NCBI RefSeq assembly: GCF_000423005.1
Contig: NZ_AUHD01000007.1
Coordinates: 186,001 to 250,000 of the forward strand
DNA length: 64,000 nucleotides
Reading direction: 5' to 3'
DNA from: Gelidibacter mesophilus DSM 14095
GTDB taxonomy: Bacteria > Bacteroidota > Bacteroidia > Flavobacteriales > Flavobacteriaceae
Shown here piece after piece: positions 8,918 to 19,033 of this stretch. Each line of letters starts with the position of its first letter. The stretch's first letter is position 1. The position numbers and the translations under genes were made by a program. The notes under the pieces are model-generated. The model made no database searches, was not told the origin of the DNA, and worked only from the letters and a program-made list of their open reading frames with translations.

Positions 8918-10450
8918 ATGAAAAAGCGTACGCTTGGATTTTGGGAAATCTGGAACATGAGTTTCGGTTTTCTAGGAATTCAAATGGGCTTTGCCCTACA
9001 AAATGCTAACGTTAGCCGTATTTTCCAAACTTTAGGAGCTGAGATTGATGATATTCCAATCCTGTGGGTGGCAGCGCCATTAACTGGTTTAATTGTCCAG
9101 CCCATAATTGGCTATTTAAGTGATAAGACATGGCATTCTCGATTGGGACGACGCCGACCCTATTTTTTGGTGGGTGCTATTCTCGCTTCTTTAGCCTTGT
9201 TTGTAATGCCCAATTCGCCCGTCCTTTGGGTTGCAGCAGGAATGCTCTGGATCTTGGATGCGTCCATAAATGTATCCATGGAGCCATTTCGTGCGTTTGT
9301 TGGAGATAACCTTCCCGAAGAACAACGCACCAAAGGCTTCGCCATGCAAAGTTTCTTTATTGGTATTGGCGCCTATGTGGCCTCCAAACTCCCATTAATG
9401 CTAACGTATTTGGGTGTTGCCAATACTGCGCCGGAGGGTGTTATTCCTGATTCTGTCAAGTATTCGTTTTACATTGGTGGTATCGCTTTTTTTCTTGCTG
9501 TTTTGTGGACAGTGATAAGATCTACAGAATACACGCCTGAAGAAATGAAAATTTTTGAAGAACAGGAGAAAGAATTCAAACCGGTACGGGAAAGTTTTTC
9601 TGAAGCGTGGTACCAAAAAAACGGAAAATCACATTTAAGTAAAGGCTTCATCGTTTTAGTTGTTGGATTAATCTCCAGTTATTTGGTGTATTCCTATGAT
9701 CTTAAAAAGGATCTTTATGTGCTTACTTTAGGACTGATTACTTTTGGTGGGCTCGCACTTATAATTTCTGGGTATTTGCAAACCAACAAAATCAGAAATG
9801 GTTTTGTAAACATTATGAATGATTTTCAGATGATGCCAAAGGTCATGAAGCAATTGGCATGGGTGCAGTTTTTTTCGTGGTTCTCGTTATTTTCTATGTG
9901 GATATACGCCACAGCAGCAGTAACGGAACACATTTATCAAACTACGGATACCACGTCTTTAGCCTATAATACTGGTGCAAACCAAGTGGGTGAGATGTTT
10001 GCAAATTACAACATTATCGCTGCTGCGGTGGCGTTCTTGTTGCCTTTATTGGCAAAAGCAACCAGCAGAAAATTTACACATTTCTTGGCTCTGCTCGCGG
10101 GCGGACTCGGCATGATGTCACTCTATTTTATTACCAATCCAACAACCTTTACTATTGAATGGTTACCTATGATTGGTGTGGGAATCGCTTGGGCCAGTAT
10201 TTTGTCTGTGCCCTATGCCATGCTTTCAGGAGCGCTTCCTGCATCTAAGATGGGATATTATATGGGCGTATTCAATTTCTTTATTGTGATTCCGCAATTG
10301 GTGGCCGCTTCAATCCTTGGATTTTTGGTATCGAAATTTTTTAACAATGAACCTATTTATGCTTTATTGATTGGAGGCTGCTCGATGATTTTGGCAGGAC
10401 TTCTTTCACTAATGGTAAATGACAAAGTAAATACAGTAACAAATGAATAA
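8918..10450 (+). CDS. MFS sugar transporter (probable maltose/maltooligosaccharide importer)
   Basis: This 510-residue polytopic inner-membrane protein resembles the SLC45/GPH-like sugar branch of the major facilitator superfamily. The diagnostic loop is GYLSDKTWHSRLGRRRPYF (65-83); other hydrophobic segments run through to residue 500, with a longer cytoplasmic loop near 205-245 (TPEEMKIFEEQEKEF). It overlaps the downstream phosphoglucomutase by 8 bp and heads an operon with maltose phosphorylase, so it most likely imports maltose from the periplasm for intracellular phosphorolysis. Substrate assignment rests on gene context; the family also takes sucrose and other disaccharides. Confidence 0.85.
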   Translation: MKKRTLGFWEIWNMSFGFLGIQMGFALQNANVSRIFQTLGAEIDDIPILWVAAPLTGLIVQPIIGYLSDKTWHSRLGRRRPYFLVGAILASLALFVMPNSPVLWVAAGMLWILDASINVSMEPFRAFVGDNLPEEQRTKGFAMQSFFIGIGAYVASKLPLMLTYLGVANTAPEGVIPDSVKYSFYIGGIAFFLAVLWTVIRSTEYTPEEMKIFEEQEKEFKPVRESFSEAWYQKNGKSHLSKGFIVLVVGLISSYLVYSYDLKKDLYVLTLGLITFGGLALIISGYLQTNKIRNGFVNIMNDFQMMPKVMKQLAWVQFFSWFSLFSMWIYATAAVTEHIYQTTDTTSLAYNTGANQVGEMFANYNIIAAAVAFLLPLLAKATSRKFTHFLALLAGGLGMMSLYFITNPTTFTIEWLPMIGVGIAWASILSVPYAMLSGALPASKMGYYMGVFNFFIVIPQLVAASILGFLVSKFFNNEPIYALLIGGCSMILAGLLSLMVNDKVNTVTNE

Positions 10451-11099
10451 AAAAGCATTCATATTCGACCTTGACGGCGTCATTGTGGACACCGCAAAAT
10501 ATCACTTTTTAGCTTGGAAAAAATTGGCAGCTACTATTGGTGTTGATTTTACGGAACATCAAAATGAACAATTGAAAGGCGTTAGTAGAGTCAAGTCTTT
10601 GGAGAAAATCCTTGCTTGGGGAAATAAAAGCATCAATGATGCTGAATTTACAAGATTGATGGGGCTAAAAAATGATGATTATTTGACTTATATTGATAAA
10701 ATGGACGAGCAAGAAATTCTTCCTGATGTCACTAAAACCTTAGATTTTCTTAAGGATAAAAAGCAACATATCGCTTTGGGTTCTGCAAGTAAAAACGCAA
10801 GAATGATTTTGGAAAAAGTCAATATCATCAACAAATTTGATGTGATCATAGATGGAAACGACGTCAGCAAAGCCAAACCAGATCCTGAAGTGTTTTTGAA
10901 AGCTGCAGAACATTTCAATGTCCCCCCAAAACACTGTATTGTTTTCGAAGATGCCGTAGCAGGAATACAAGCGGCAAATAATGCCAAAATGATTTCTATA
11001 GGTATTGGCGATAAGAACACGCTTCATGAAGCCGATTATGTATTTACTGATTTTACGGAAATTAATATTGATTTTTTAAACGAGTTAATCAACAGGTAG
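10443..11099 (+). CDS. pgmB: Beta-phosphoglucomutase (HAD superfamily)
   Basis: Converts beta-glucose-1-phosphate to glucose-6-phosphate. The 218-residue protein has HAD motif I FDLDGVIVD (nucleophile Asp9, acid/base Asp11), the cap-domain signature GVSRVKSL (46-53) typical of beta-phosphoglucomutase rather than other HAD phosphatases, motif II GSASKNA (113-119), a Lys in KPDPEVF (145-151) and motif IV FEDAVAG (168-174). The start ATG overlaps the end of the MFS gene by 8 bp, which suggests translational coupling. Its partner is the GH65 phosphorylase 174 bp downstream, which would produce its substrate. Confidence 0.93.
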   Translation: MNKKAFIFDLDGVIVDTAKYHFLAWKKLAATIGVDFTEHQNEQLKGVSRVKSLEKILAWGNKSINDAEFTRLMGLKNDDYLTYIDKMDEQEILPDVTKTLDFLKDKKQHIALGSASKNARMILEKVNIINKFDVIIDGNDVSKAKPDPEVFLKAAEHFNVPPKHCIVFEDAVAGIQAANNAKMISIGIGDKNTLHEADYVFTDFTEINIDFLNELINR

Positions 11100-11143
11100 T
11101 ACATAGTATTAAAAACGAATAGTAATAAAAAAGAACAACTTCA

Positions 11144-11178
11144 TTGCGACCCTTGCGAAAAACCTTGTGTCGATTGCG
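11144..11178 (+). repeat. TTGCG-type short tandem motif array
   Basis: Between pgmB and the phosphorylase gene, TTGCG (or TTGTG) recurs at 11144, 11153, 11165 and 11174, giving spacings of 9, 12 and 9 nt. I recall similar TTTGCG-rich intergenic arrays as common in Flavobacteriia genomes, but I cannot verify that here. Function unknown. Confidence 0.4.
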
Positions 11179-11273
11179 GTTAATAAAAATAAATAAAGAG
11201 AATTGGACAAATAAGCTGATGAGTCTTCTAAAAGCAAAGCGGTCTTAATTCTAATATCTAACATCTATAACAA

Positions 11274-13580
11274 ATGAATCAAAATTATATCGTACCAAAC
11301 AGTTGGTCCATCATTGAAGAGGGCTTTGATACCGATCGTGTCAAATCCTCTGAAAGTATTTTCAGTATTGGTAATGGTGCCATGGGCCAGCGCGCCAATT
11401 TTGAAGAACACTATTCAGGAAAAACATTCCAGGGCAGCTATATTGCTGGAGTTTATTATCCTGATAAAACGAGAGTTGGGTGGTGGAAAAACGGCTATCC
11501 TGAATATTTTGCTAAAGTAATCAATGCTCCCAATTGGATTGGAATCAATGTCACTGTCAACGGTGAAGCCATGGATTTGGCAGCCTCTAAAGAAGTCCGA
11601 GAATTCAGAAGAGAACTCAACATGAAAGAAGGTTGGTTGTCCAGAAGTTTTGAGGTTACGCTTCAAAATTCCGTTGACGTAAAGGTCGAAACCAAACGCT
11701 TTTTAAGTTTGGATATGGATGAGGTTGGTGTTATTCAATATAATGTAACGCCTCTGAATAAGGATGTCCAACTAGTTTTTGAACCTTATCTCGATGCTGG
11801 AATCACCAATGAAGACAGCAATTGGGATGATAAATTCTGGAATGTTTTAAGTGTTGATTCTGAAGACGATCAAGCATTTATTTTGTCGCACACCATGATC
11901 ACTAATTTTCATGTGTGTACCGCCATGCAGACGCAGTTGTCTTTAAACGGGAAGGTTTTAAATGACACCAAGACCGTTAAAAAAACTGAGAAAACCATCG
12001 CTTTTGAATACAGTTGCAAGGTCAGCAAAGGAGAAACCTTGACCATGACCAAATTTGGTGGCTATACCGTAGATAGAAATCATGATAAAAACAACTTGGT
12101 TTCGATTGCCAAAGAGACCTTGACCAAAGCTTCAAAACTTGGTTTCGATCAAATGCTTAAAGACCAAAAAGAGGCTTGGGCAAAAATTTGGAAAATGTCA
12201 GATATCACTATTGAGGGCGATGTTAGCGCGCAACAAGGGATTCGTTTTAATATCATGCAACTCAACCATACGTATTTAGGTAAGGATGCACGTTTAAACA
12301 TTGGTCCGAAAGGATTTACCGGTGAGAAATATGGCGGCAGTACCTATTGGGATACTGAGGCCTATTGTATTCCTTTTTATATGGCGACGAAAGATCAGGA
12401 AGTGGCACGGAATTTATTGACCTATCGCTACAATCACTTGGAAAAGGCTATTGAAAATGCTGAAAAACTCGGATTTAAAAATGGTGCGGCGCTTTATCCA
12501 ATGGTAACCATGAATGGAGAAGAATGCCACAACGAATGGGAAATCACTTTTGAGGAAATCCACCGTAACGGAGCCATTGCTTTTGCCATTTTTAATTATC
12601 ACCGTTATACTGGCGATTTTAGTTATATCCCAGAAAAAGGATTGGAAGTCTTAATCGCTATTGCACGTTTTTGGAAGCAGCGCGCTACATTTTCGACGGA
12701 TAAGAATAAGTATGTGATTTTGGGTGTAACAGGACCGAATGAATACGAAAACAACATCAATAATAATTTCCACACCAATTATATCGCACAATGGTGCCTT
12801 AATTACACTTTGGAAATCATTTCTAAAATGAAGGATGAATATGCTTCAGATTTGAAACGTGTTGTAGACAAAACAAAGTTGTTAGATAGTGAACTATCAG
12901 ATTGGAAAGAGATCGCATCCAATATGTTTTTTCCATATTCCGAAGAACATCAAGTGTATTTACAACAAGACGGGTTTTTGGATAAGGAATTGATTACGGT
13001 AAAAGATCTCCCAAAATCAGAACGTCCAATCAATCAAAAATGGTCTTGGGATCGGATTTTGCGTTCGCCGTACATTAAACAGGCAGATACGCTTCAAGGG
13101 TTTTATTTCTTTGAAGATCAATTTACGAGAGAAGAGCTTGAACGCCATTTTGATTTTTACGAACCGTTCACAGTCCATGAAAGTTCCTTGTCACCATGTG
13201 TACACAGCATTCAAGCCGCAAAACTGGGTAGAATGGAGCAGGCCTATCAGTTTTATCTACGTACGTCAAGATTAGATTTGGACGATTATAACCACGAGGT
13301 AGAAGAAGGATTGCACATCACCTCCATGGCAGGAACTTGGATGAGTATTGTAGAAGGTTTTGGCGGGATGCGCGTTATTGATAACCAACTGTCCTTTGAG
13401 CCTAAAATTCCTGAGCAGTGGGATTCTTATGCATTTAAAATCAACTTTAGGAATCAGATTCTTGAAATAAGCGTTGGTAAAACTGAAACAAAATTCGAAT
13501 TGGAAGGCGACCGGACCATGGATATTTTGGTCAATGGAAAAGTGGTGACCATAAATCCGAATGATGTCGTTACCGTCTAA
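11274..13580 (+). CDS. GH65 maltose phosphorylase
   Basis: A 768-residue cytoplasmic enzyme with no signal peptide. It matches GH65 disaccharide phosphorylases: an N-terminal beta-sandwich (1-300), a linker, an (alpha/alpha)6 barrel and a C-terminal beta domain. The general acid is Glu490 in VTGPNEYEN, and the conserved active-site segment YGGSTYWDTE is at 353-362. The family splits maltose, trehalose, kojibiose or nigerose with inorganic phosphate into glucose and beta-glucose-1-phosphate. Placement next to beta-phosphoglucomutase and a maltose-type importer points to maltose. A kojibiose or nigerose preference cannot be excluded. Confidence 0.9.
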   Translation: MNQNYIVPNSWSIIEEGFDTDRVKSSESIFSIGNGAMGQRANFEEHYSGKTFQGSYIAGVYYPDKTRVGWWKNGYPEYFAKVINAPNWIGINVTVNGEAMDLAASKEVREFRRELNMKEGWLSRSFEVTLQNSVDVKVETKRFLSLDMDEVGVIQYNVTPLNKDVQLVFEPYLDAGITNEDSNWDDKFWNVLSVDSEDDQAFILSHTMITNFHVCTAMQTQLSLNGKVLNDTKTVKKTEKTIAFEYSCKVSKGETLTMTKFGGYTVDRNHDKNNLVSIAKETLTKASKLGFDQMLKDQKEAWAKIWKMSDITIEGDVSAQQGIRFNIMQLNHTYLGKDARLNIGPKGFTGEKYGGSTYWDTEAYCIPFYMATKDQEVARNLLTYRYNHLEKAIENAEKLGFKNGAALYPMVTMNGEECHNEWEITFEEIHRNGAIAFAIFNYHRYTGDFSYIPEKGLEVLIAIARFWKQRATFSTDKNKYVILGVTGPNEYENNINNNFHTNYIAQWCLNYTLEIISKMKDEYASDLKRVVDKTKLLDSELSDWKEIASNMFFPYSEEHQVYLQQDGFLDKELITVKDLPKSERPINQKWSWDRILRSPYIKQADTLQGFYFFEDQFTREELERHFDFYEPFTVHESSLSPCVHSIQAAKLGRMEQAYQFYLRTSRLDLDDYNHEVEEGLHITSMAGTWMSIVEGFGGMRVIDNQLSFEPKIPEQWDSYAFKINFRNQILEISVGKTETKFELEGDRTMDILVNGKVVTINPNDVVTV

Positions 13581-13621
13581 GATTATCATGACCCGATTAA
13601 AATTTCAAAAATGAGAATGTA

Positions 13622-15472
13622 ATGAAGAACTTATTGAGCATTTTAGCACTACTTTTAAGCATGACACTTTTTTCGCAGGTTGAAAAGATTGAACCTCCTT
13701 TTTGGTGGACGGAAATGCATAATCCAGAACTTCAATTGATGGTTTATGGTCAGGATATCGCACACTACGACGTGGCGTTTTCGAACACCATTCAAATTAC
13801 TGATATTAAAAAAACCGAAAACCCAAACTATCTGTTTATCACCATCAATACCAAGAATATAAGTCCTGGCACCTATGAGCTTCATTTTTCAAAGGATAAT
13901 AAAGTCATTGAAACAAAATCGTATGAGTTGAAATCGCGTCGTGAGAATTCTGCCTTAAGAAAAGGTTTCGATTCCAGTGATTTGATTTATTTGATTATGC
14001 CAGATCGGTTTGCCAATGGGAATCCTGATATCGATAATACCGAAGACACTCTTGAAAAAGTGAATCGGGAGGAGCCTTCCGGACGTCATGGTGGCGATAT
14101 TCAGGGCATCATTAACCATTTGGATTATTTAGACGATTTAGGGGTGACGGCAATATGGAGCACGCCTTTGTTGGAAGACAATGAACCCATTTATTCGTAT
14201 CATACATACGCGCAGAGCGATTATTATAAAATTGATCCACGTTTTGGAACCAATGAAGATTACAAACGATTGGCATCAGAAATGCACAAGCGCGATATGA
14301 AACTCCTGATGGATTATGTGACGAACCACTGGGGAAGTAAGCATTGGATGATAAAAGATTTACCTAGCAAGGATTGGATCCACTATTGGGAAAATGGCGA
14401 AAATGGATTTCAAAGAAGCAGTTATAGAATGACGACGCAGTTTGATTCCAACGCTTCTCAAGCCGACAAAGAGGCCTGCATGGACGGGTGGTTTGATACT
14501 ACTATGCCAGACATCAATCAGCAAAATCCGTTGGTCTTGACTTACATGATTCAAAACGCCATTTGGTGGGTGGAGTTTGCTGATCTGGACGGGTTTCGTG
14601 TAGATACGTATTCTTATAATGATAAAGATGGGATTGCAAAATGGACCAAAGCCATTATGGACGAATATCCTAATTTCAACATCGCTGGAGAAGTTTGGAT
14701 GCATAATCAGGCGCAAATGGCTTATTGGCAAAAGGACAGTAAAATAGGAGCAATTGATAATTACAATTCCCATTTGCCAACCGTTATGGATTTTACGCTT
14801 CACGATGCCATTTTGGAAATGTTTTCAGAAGATGAACAAGGATGGGATAAAGGGATGCTCAGAGCTTATGAGAATTTTGCCAATGATTTCCTGTACCCAG
14901 ACATCAACAATATTTTTGTATTTGCTGCCAATCATGATACGAATCGGATCAACGAAATTTATAGGTCCGATGTCAACACCTATAAAATGATCATGACGCT
15001 CATTGCCACAGTTCGAGGGATTCTTCAGGTCTATTATGGAGACGAATTGGGAATGCTGGGAAATAAGGATTTGAAGGGAGATGGGGATATAAGACGTGAT
15101 TTTCCGGGAGGATGGGAAGACGATCCTATGAATGCGTTTACCACCGAAGGCAGAACTGCTCAGCAAACCGAATATTTTGAATTTTCAAAGAAGATTTTTA
15201 ACTGGCGAAAATTGAAATCGGTGATTCATACAGGTAAAACCATGCAGTTTGTACCTGAAAATAACGTATATGTTTATTTTAGATATAACAATCAAGATAA
15301 AGTAATGGTGATTATCAATAACAATCCTGAAGTTCAAACATTCGATTTGAAGCGCTTTGGAGAAATGATTGGTACAGCCATTGATGGGAAGGAGATTTTG
15401 TCGGAAGAAAGAATATCATTGGAAGAATCTTTGACCATTGACGGAAAAACATCGATGATCATTGAATTTTAA
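13622..15472 (+). CDS. GH13 cyclomaltodextrinase/neopullulanase-like amylase, exported
   Basis: A 616-residue enzyme with a signal peptide (cleavage near TLFSQ). Residues about 20-105 form an N-terminal beta domain like that of cyclomaltodextrinases (EPPFWWTEMHNPELQLMVYG). The GH13 barrel carries DYVTNH (region I, 231-236), nucleophile Asp328 in GFRVDTYSY, acid/base Glu357 in AGEVWM, and Asp439 in FAANHDTNR. A small C-terminal beta domain closes the protein. It follows maltose phosphorylase by about 40 bp. Expected role: periplasmic cutting of maltodextrins or cyclodextrins to maltose and glucose for the MFS importer. Confidence 0.92.
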   Translation: MKNLLSILALLLSMTLFSQVEKIEPPFWWTEMHNPELQLMVYGQDIAHYDVAFSNTIQITDIKKTENPNYLFITINTKNISPGTYELHFSKDNKVIETKSYELKSRRENSALRKGFDSSDLIYLIMPDRFANGNPDIDNTEDTLEKVNREEPSGRHGGDIQGIINHLDYLDDLGVTAIWSTPLLEDNEPIYSYHTYAQSDYYKIDPRFGTNEDYKRLASEMHKRDMKLLMDYVTNHWGSKHWMIKDLPSKDWIHYWENGENGFQRSSYRMTTQFDSNASQADKEACMDGWFDTTMPDINQQNPLVLTYMIQNAIWWVEFADLDGFRVDTYSYNDKDGIAKWTKAIMDEYPNFNIAGEVWMHNQAQMAYWQKDSKIGAIDNYNSHLPTVMDFTLHDAILEMFSEDEQGWDKGMLRAYENFANDFLYPDINNIFVFAANHDTNRINEIYRSDVNTYKMIMTLIATVRGILQVYYGDELGMLGNKDLKGDGDIRRDFPGGWEDDPMNAFTTEGRTAQQTEYFEFSKKIFNWRKLKSVIHTGKTMQFVPENNVYVYFRYNNQDKVMVIINNNPEVQTFDLKRFGEMIGTAIDGKEILSEERISLEESLTIDGKTSMIIEF

Positions 15473-15529
15473 ATTCTCAAAAAATTTCACTAATTCCAAC
15501 TCGCAATCCCCTAAGTTTTGCTAAAAATC

Positions 15530-15578
15530 AACCAACATGGTTTTTAACTGCCGCCGAAGGAGAAAAACCTTGTTGGTT
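15530..15578 (+). repeat. Intergenic palindrome, copy 1 (long loop)
   Basis: The left arm 15530-15545 pairs with 15563-15578, 15 of 16 positions, with a 17-nt GC-rich loop (15546-15562). It ends 11 nt before the esterase start. It shares the GGTTTT and AAAACC core with three other intergenic palindromes in this window. No T-run follows, so it is not a classical terminator. Confidence 0.65.
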
Positions 15579-15589
15579 TAAAACAAAAG

Positions 15590-16570
15590 ATGAAAAAAAT
15601 TATTTACATACTTGTCATTTTCATTAGTTCACTTTCATGTGAATCTAAAAAAGAAAAGAAGGTCATTATCAAACCTGCGGACATTTCCAAGGTTCAAACA
15701 GAAACCGTTGAAGGCGATTTTGCCGGAGGCACTTTGTTGCGAATTGATGATTTTCCATCCAATTATATCCCGCCAAGAAAAGTTGATATCTGGTTGCCAG
15801 AAGGCTATTCCAACAGTAAAAAATATGCAGTATTATATATGCATGATGGACAAATGCTTTTTGATAGTACAATCACTTGGAATAACCAAGAGTGGAAAGT
15901 AGATGAAATTTCAAATAAATTGATGAAGGACAGTATCACCAGAGATTTTATCGTTGTCGCTCCATTCAATATTAATGATTTGCGCCATAGCGAATACTTT
16001 CCTCAGAAACCTTTTGAATCCTTGTCAGAATCTGTGAGAGACTCGCTTTTTGAACAAGCCAAACTGAACAATTTTAAATTTGATACGGTTACTTCTGACA
16101 ACTATTTGAGCTTTATAGTTAAGGAGTTAAAGCCTTATGTAGATACCAATTATTCGGTATTGACGGATAGGGAGAACACGTTTGTTGCAGGATCGAGCAT
16201 GGGGGGATTGATTTCTATGTATGCCATTTGCGAATATCCAGAAGTTTTTGGAGGCGCTGCATGTTTATCAACTCATTGGCCAGGAACAAATCCTAATGAT
16301 GGCGAATTATTGGCCGATACCTTTTTTGAGTATATGAAAACTCATGTGCCTTCTCCAAAAACCCACCGGTTTTATTTTGATTACGGAACGGAAACATTGG
16401 ATAAATTCTATCCGAAATACGCAAAAACAGTAAACATTATTTTTAAAGATAAAGGCTATGACCATTCAAATTTTAGAAACCTGAAGTTTGAAGGCGCAGA
16501 ACATACAGAGGTTTCTTGGCAAAAACGATTGGATATTCCACTGACGTTTTTATTAAGAAGGACCGAATAG
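15590..16570 (+). CDS. Lipoprotein esterase of the alpha/beta-hydrolase (esterase D-like) family
   Basis: A 326-residue protein with a lipoprotein signal (ISSLSC, Cys17). It shows the putative-esterase pattern: VLYMHDGQMLFD (82-93), the nucleophile elbow GSSMGG with Ser203, and a late His near residue 308 (EGAEHTEVSWQ). Relatives in polysaccharide loci de-esterify substrates or are annotated as enterochelin-esterase-like hydrolases. In this operon it may remove acyl groups from glucans, but native starch lacks them, so the role is uncertain. It lies between the GH13 and GH31 genes, with palindromic repeats on both sides. Confidence 0.8.
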   Translation: MKKIIYILVIFISSLSCESKKEKKVIIKPADISKVQTETVEGDFAGGTLLRIDDFPSNYIPPRKVDIWLPEGYSNSKKYAVLYMHDGQMLFDSTITWNNQEWKVDEISNKLMKDSITRDFIVVAPFNINDLRHSEYFPQKPFESLSESVRDSLFEQAKLNNFKFDTVTSDNYLSFIVKELKPYVDTNYSVLTDRENTFVAGSSMGGLISMYAICEYPEVFGGAACLSTHWPGTNPNDGELLADTFFEYMKTHVPSPKTHRFYFDYGTETLDKFYPKYAKTVNIIFKDKGYDHSNFRNLKFEGAEHTEVSWQKRLDIPLTFLLRRTE

Positions 16571-16581
16571 TACGTTATCAG

Positions 16582-16610
16582 ACCTAACAGGTTTTTAAAA
16601 TCTGTCAGGT
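16582..16610 (+). repeat. Intergenic palindrome, copy 2
   Basis: Arms 16582-16595 and 16597-16610 match at 12 of 14 positions around a single central T; the differences include a G-U-compatible pair. It lies 36 nt upstream of the GH31 start and shares the GGTTTT core with copies 1, 3 and 4. Confidence 0.65.
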
Positions 16611-16646
16611 TTGAGCAAAAACTTGAATTTTGAAAGAGAATAACAA

Positions 16647-19028
16647 ATGAAAAATCACCTATTAATAATATTCCTATTCTCATCACTTCTGGGTGTCTCC
16701 CAAAACCCAAACCGTTCTTTTGAATCCATCACTTACGATAATAACGTTCTGGAATTAAAAGTCAACGATGGTGTTTATAAAATTATTCCTTACAGTGAAA
16801 GTATTGTTGAAACCACGTTCATTCCTAACGGCGAGACTTTCAAAGAAAATTCACACGCCGTCGTTTTAAAACCAGAAACCGTAAAATCAGAATTGCTCAA
16901 AACCGATGCGGCCTTTGAATTGAAAACACCAGGAATTTCGGTTAGCATCCAAAAACAACCTTTTCAAATTTCATATAGTTATCAGGGCAAACCCATCATC
17001 TCAGAAAAAATGGGCTATGTCAAAAACGACATTTTGGAAACCATCCAGTTCAACCTCACAAAAAATGAAATTCTCTATGGTGGCGGTGCAAGAGCTTTGG
17101 GCATGAACCGTCGTGGTCACCGATTGAAACTATACAATCGTGCGCATTATGGTTACGAAACCCATTCGGAGTTGATGAACTACACCATGCCTATCATGAT
17201 GTCATCATACCAATATATGATCCATTTTGATAATGCGCCTATCGGATTTTTGGATTTGGACAGTAAAAAAGATAACACCTTAACTTATGAAACTACTTCT
17301 GGCAGAAAAACCTACCAAGTTATTGTGGGCGATTCTTGGACAGATTTGATCGATAATTATACTGATTTAACTGGGAAACAACCTTTGCCACCGCGTTGGG
17401 CCTTGGGGAATTTTTCAAGCCGTTTTGGTTACCATTCCCAAAAGGAAGTTGCAGCCACAGTTCAAAAGTTTAGGGATGAACAAATCCCATTGGATGTGGT
17501 CATCATCGATATTTTTTGGTTTGGAAAGGACATTCAAGGCCATATGGGCAATCTGGAGTTTTTAAAAGACTCCTTCCCAAATCCAACCCAAATGATCAAA
17601 GATTTGAAGTCTGACCATATCAACACCATTTTGGTAACAGAACCCTTTGTTTTGACCACTTCCAAGCGTTGGCAGGAGGTCGTCGATAAAGATGTCATGG
17701 CGAAAGATTCTGTTGGAAATCCCTATACGTTCGATTTCTATTTTGGAAATACGGGATTGATTGATATCTATAACCCGAAAGGAAAAGCTTGGTTTTGGAA
17801 TATTTACAAGGATCTTGCTGATATGGGCGTGACCGGCGTTTGGGGCGATTTGGGCGAACCTGAAGTCCATCCATCAAAGTTAATTCATGCCACAGGCACA
17901 GCAGATGAAGTCCACAATATTTACGGCCACGATTGGGCAGGATTGATTGCAGACGGCTATAAGACTGACTTCCCTAACCAAAGACCTTTCATATTAATGC
18001 GCGCTGGATATTCGGGATCTCAGCGATTTGGTATGATTCCGTGGTCTGGAGATGTCAATAGAACTTGGGGTGGGTTACAAAGTCAACCTGAAATTGCGCT
18101 GCAAATGGGCATGCAAGGTTTGGGGTATATGCACTCTGATTTAGGCGGATTTGCAGGCGACAATCAAGAAGCTGAACTTTATACACGTTGGTTACAGTAT
18201 GGCGTTTTTCAGCCAATTTATCGTCCCCATGCTCAGGAAGATGTACCTGCAGAACCTGTTTTTTGGGATTCTAAAACCAAGGCTTTGGCTAAAAAATCCA
18301 TCGCATTGCGTTACAAATTGTTGCCCTATAATTATAATCTCAGCTTTGAAAATCACAAGAAAGGCACGCCATTAATGCGACCGTTGTTTTTTGAAGACGA
18401 ATCAGAAGCGCTCAAAACCGATGCTTCGGAATACTTTTGGGGTGGTGATTTTTTAATCGCACCAATTCTTAAATCTCAAATTACTGAAAAGGAGATTTAC
18501 TTCCCTAAAAACGGCAATTGGTTCGATTTTTATACCAATGACAAGTTTGTAGGTGGAAAAAGAGTCACTGTTAAAGTTGCCGAAGACCAGATTCCAACCT
18601 TTGTACGTGGAGGTGCTTTTATTCCTATGGCAAAACCGATGCAAAGTACCAAGGACTATGATGGGAACACTATTGAATTGCATTTCTATTATGATGCTAC
18701 AGTTAAGGAAAGTAAAGGTCAATTATATAATGATGATGGATTGATGGCCGATGCCTATGAGAAAGGACACTATGAACTGATGACCTTTTCATCAAAAGTG
18801 AGCGCGAGAGAAATTGAAATTGAAATAAAAGCTGAAATTGGTTCGGATTATCAATCGCAAACGAAGTCTGTTGAACTTGTCCTTCATAACATAAATGTGA
18901 AATCAAAATCGGTCAAGAATGGACGTAAAAAAATGGATTTTACTTATCATAAAGATCAAAAAACAATAACTATTCCATTAGAATGGAACACATCAAAAGA
19001 ATTAAAACTAAACATCAAATTAAATTAA
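16647..19028 (+). CDS. GH31 alpha-glucosidase, exported
   Basis: A 793-residue glycoside hydrolase with a signal peptide (cleavage near LLGVSQ). It has an N-terminal beta-sandwich to about residue 240, then the GH31 barrel with substrate-binding IDIFWFG (287-293), nucleophile Asp401 in GVWGDLGEPE and acid/base Asp469 in PWSGDVNRTWGG. A C-terminal beta domain starts with the motif LMRPLFFEDE. GH31 enzymes of such loci release glucose from the non-reducing end of maltooligosaccharides. It is functionally equivalent to the alpha-glucosidase step of the Bacteroides sus system, though that enzyme (SusB) is GH97. Likely periplasmic. Confidence 0.93.
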   Translation: MKNHLLIIFLFSSLLGVSQNPNRSFESITYDNNVLELKVNDGVYKIIPYSESIVETTFIPNGETFKENSHAVVLKPETVKSELLKTDAAFELKTPGISVSIQKQPFQISYSYQGKPIISEKMGYVKNDILETIQFNLTKNEILYGGGARALGMNRRGHRLKLYNRAHYGYETHSELMNYTMPIMMSSYQYMIHFDNAPIGFLDLDSKKDNTLTYETTSGRKTYQVIVGDSWTDLIDNYTDLTGKQPLPPRWALGNFSSRFGYHSQKEVAATVQKFRDEQIPLDVVIIDIFWFGKDIQGHMGNLEFLKDSFPNPTQMIKDLKSDHINTILVTEPFVLTTSKRWQEVVDKDVMAKDSVGNPYTFDFYFGNTGLIDIYNPKGKAWFWNIYKDLADMGVTGVWGDLGEPEVHPSKLIHATGTADEVHNIYGHDWAGLIADGYKTDFPNQRPFILMRAGYSGSQRFGMIPWSGDVNRTWGGLQSQPEIALQMGMQGLGYMHSDLGGFAGDNQEAELYTRWLQYGVFQPIYRPHAQEDVPAEPVFWDSKTKALAKKSIALRYKLLPYNYNLSFENHKKGTPLMRPLFFEDESEALKTDASEYFWGGDFLIAPILKSQITEKEIYFPKNGNWFDFYTNDKFVGGKRVTVKVAEDQIPTFVRGGAFIPMAKPMQSTKDYDGNTIELHFYYDATVKESKGQLYNDDGLMADAYEKGHYELMTFSSKVSAREIEIEIKAEIGSDYQSQTKSVELVLHNINVKSKSVKNGRKKMDFTYHKDQKTITIPLEWNTSKELKLNIKLN

Positions 19029-19033
19029 TTACC

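Noticed and set aside
14360-14803. Leftward 147-codon ORF inside the cyclomaltodextrinase-like gene
   Set aside because: Long antisense frame but overlapping GH13 catalytic motifs on the other strand; no independent features.
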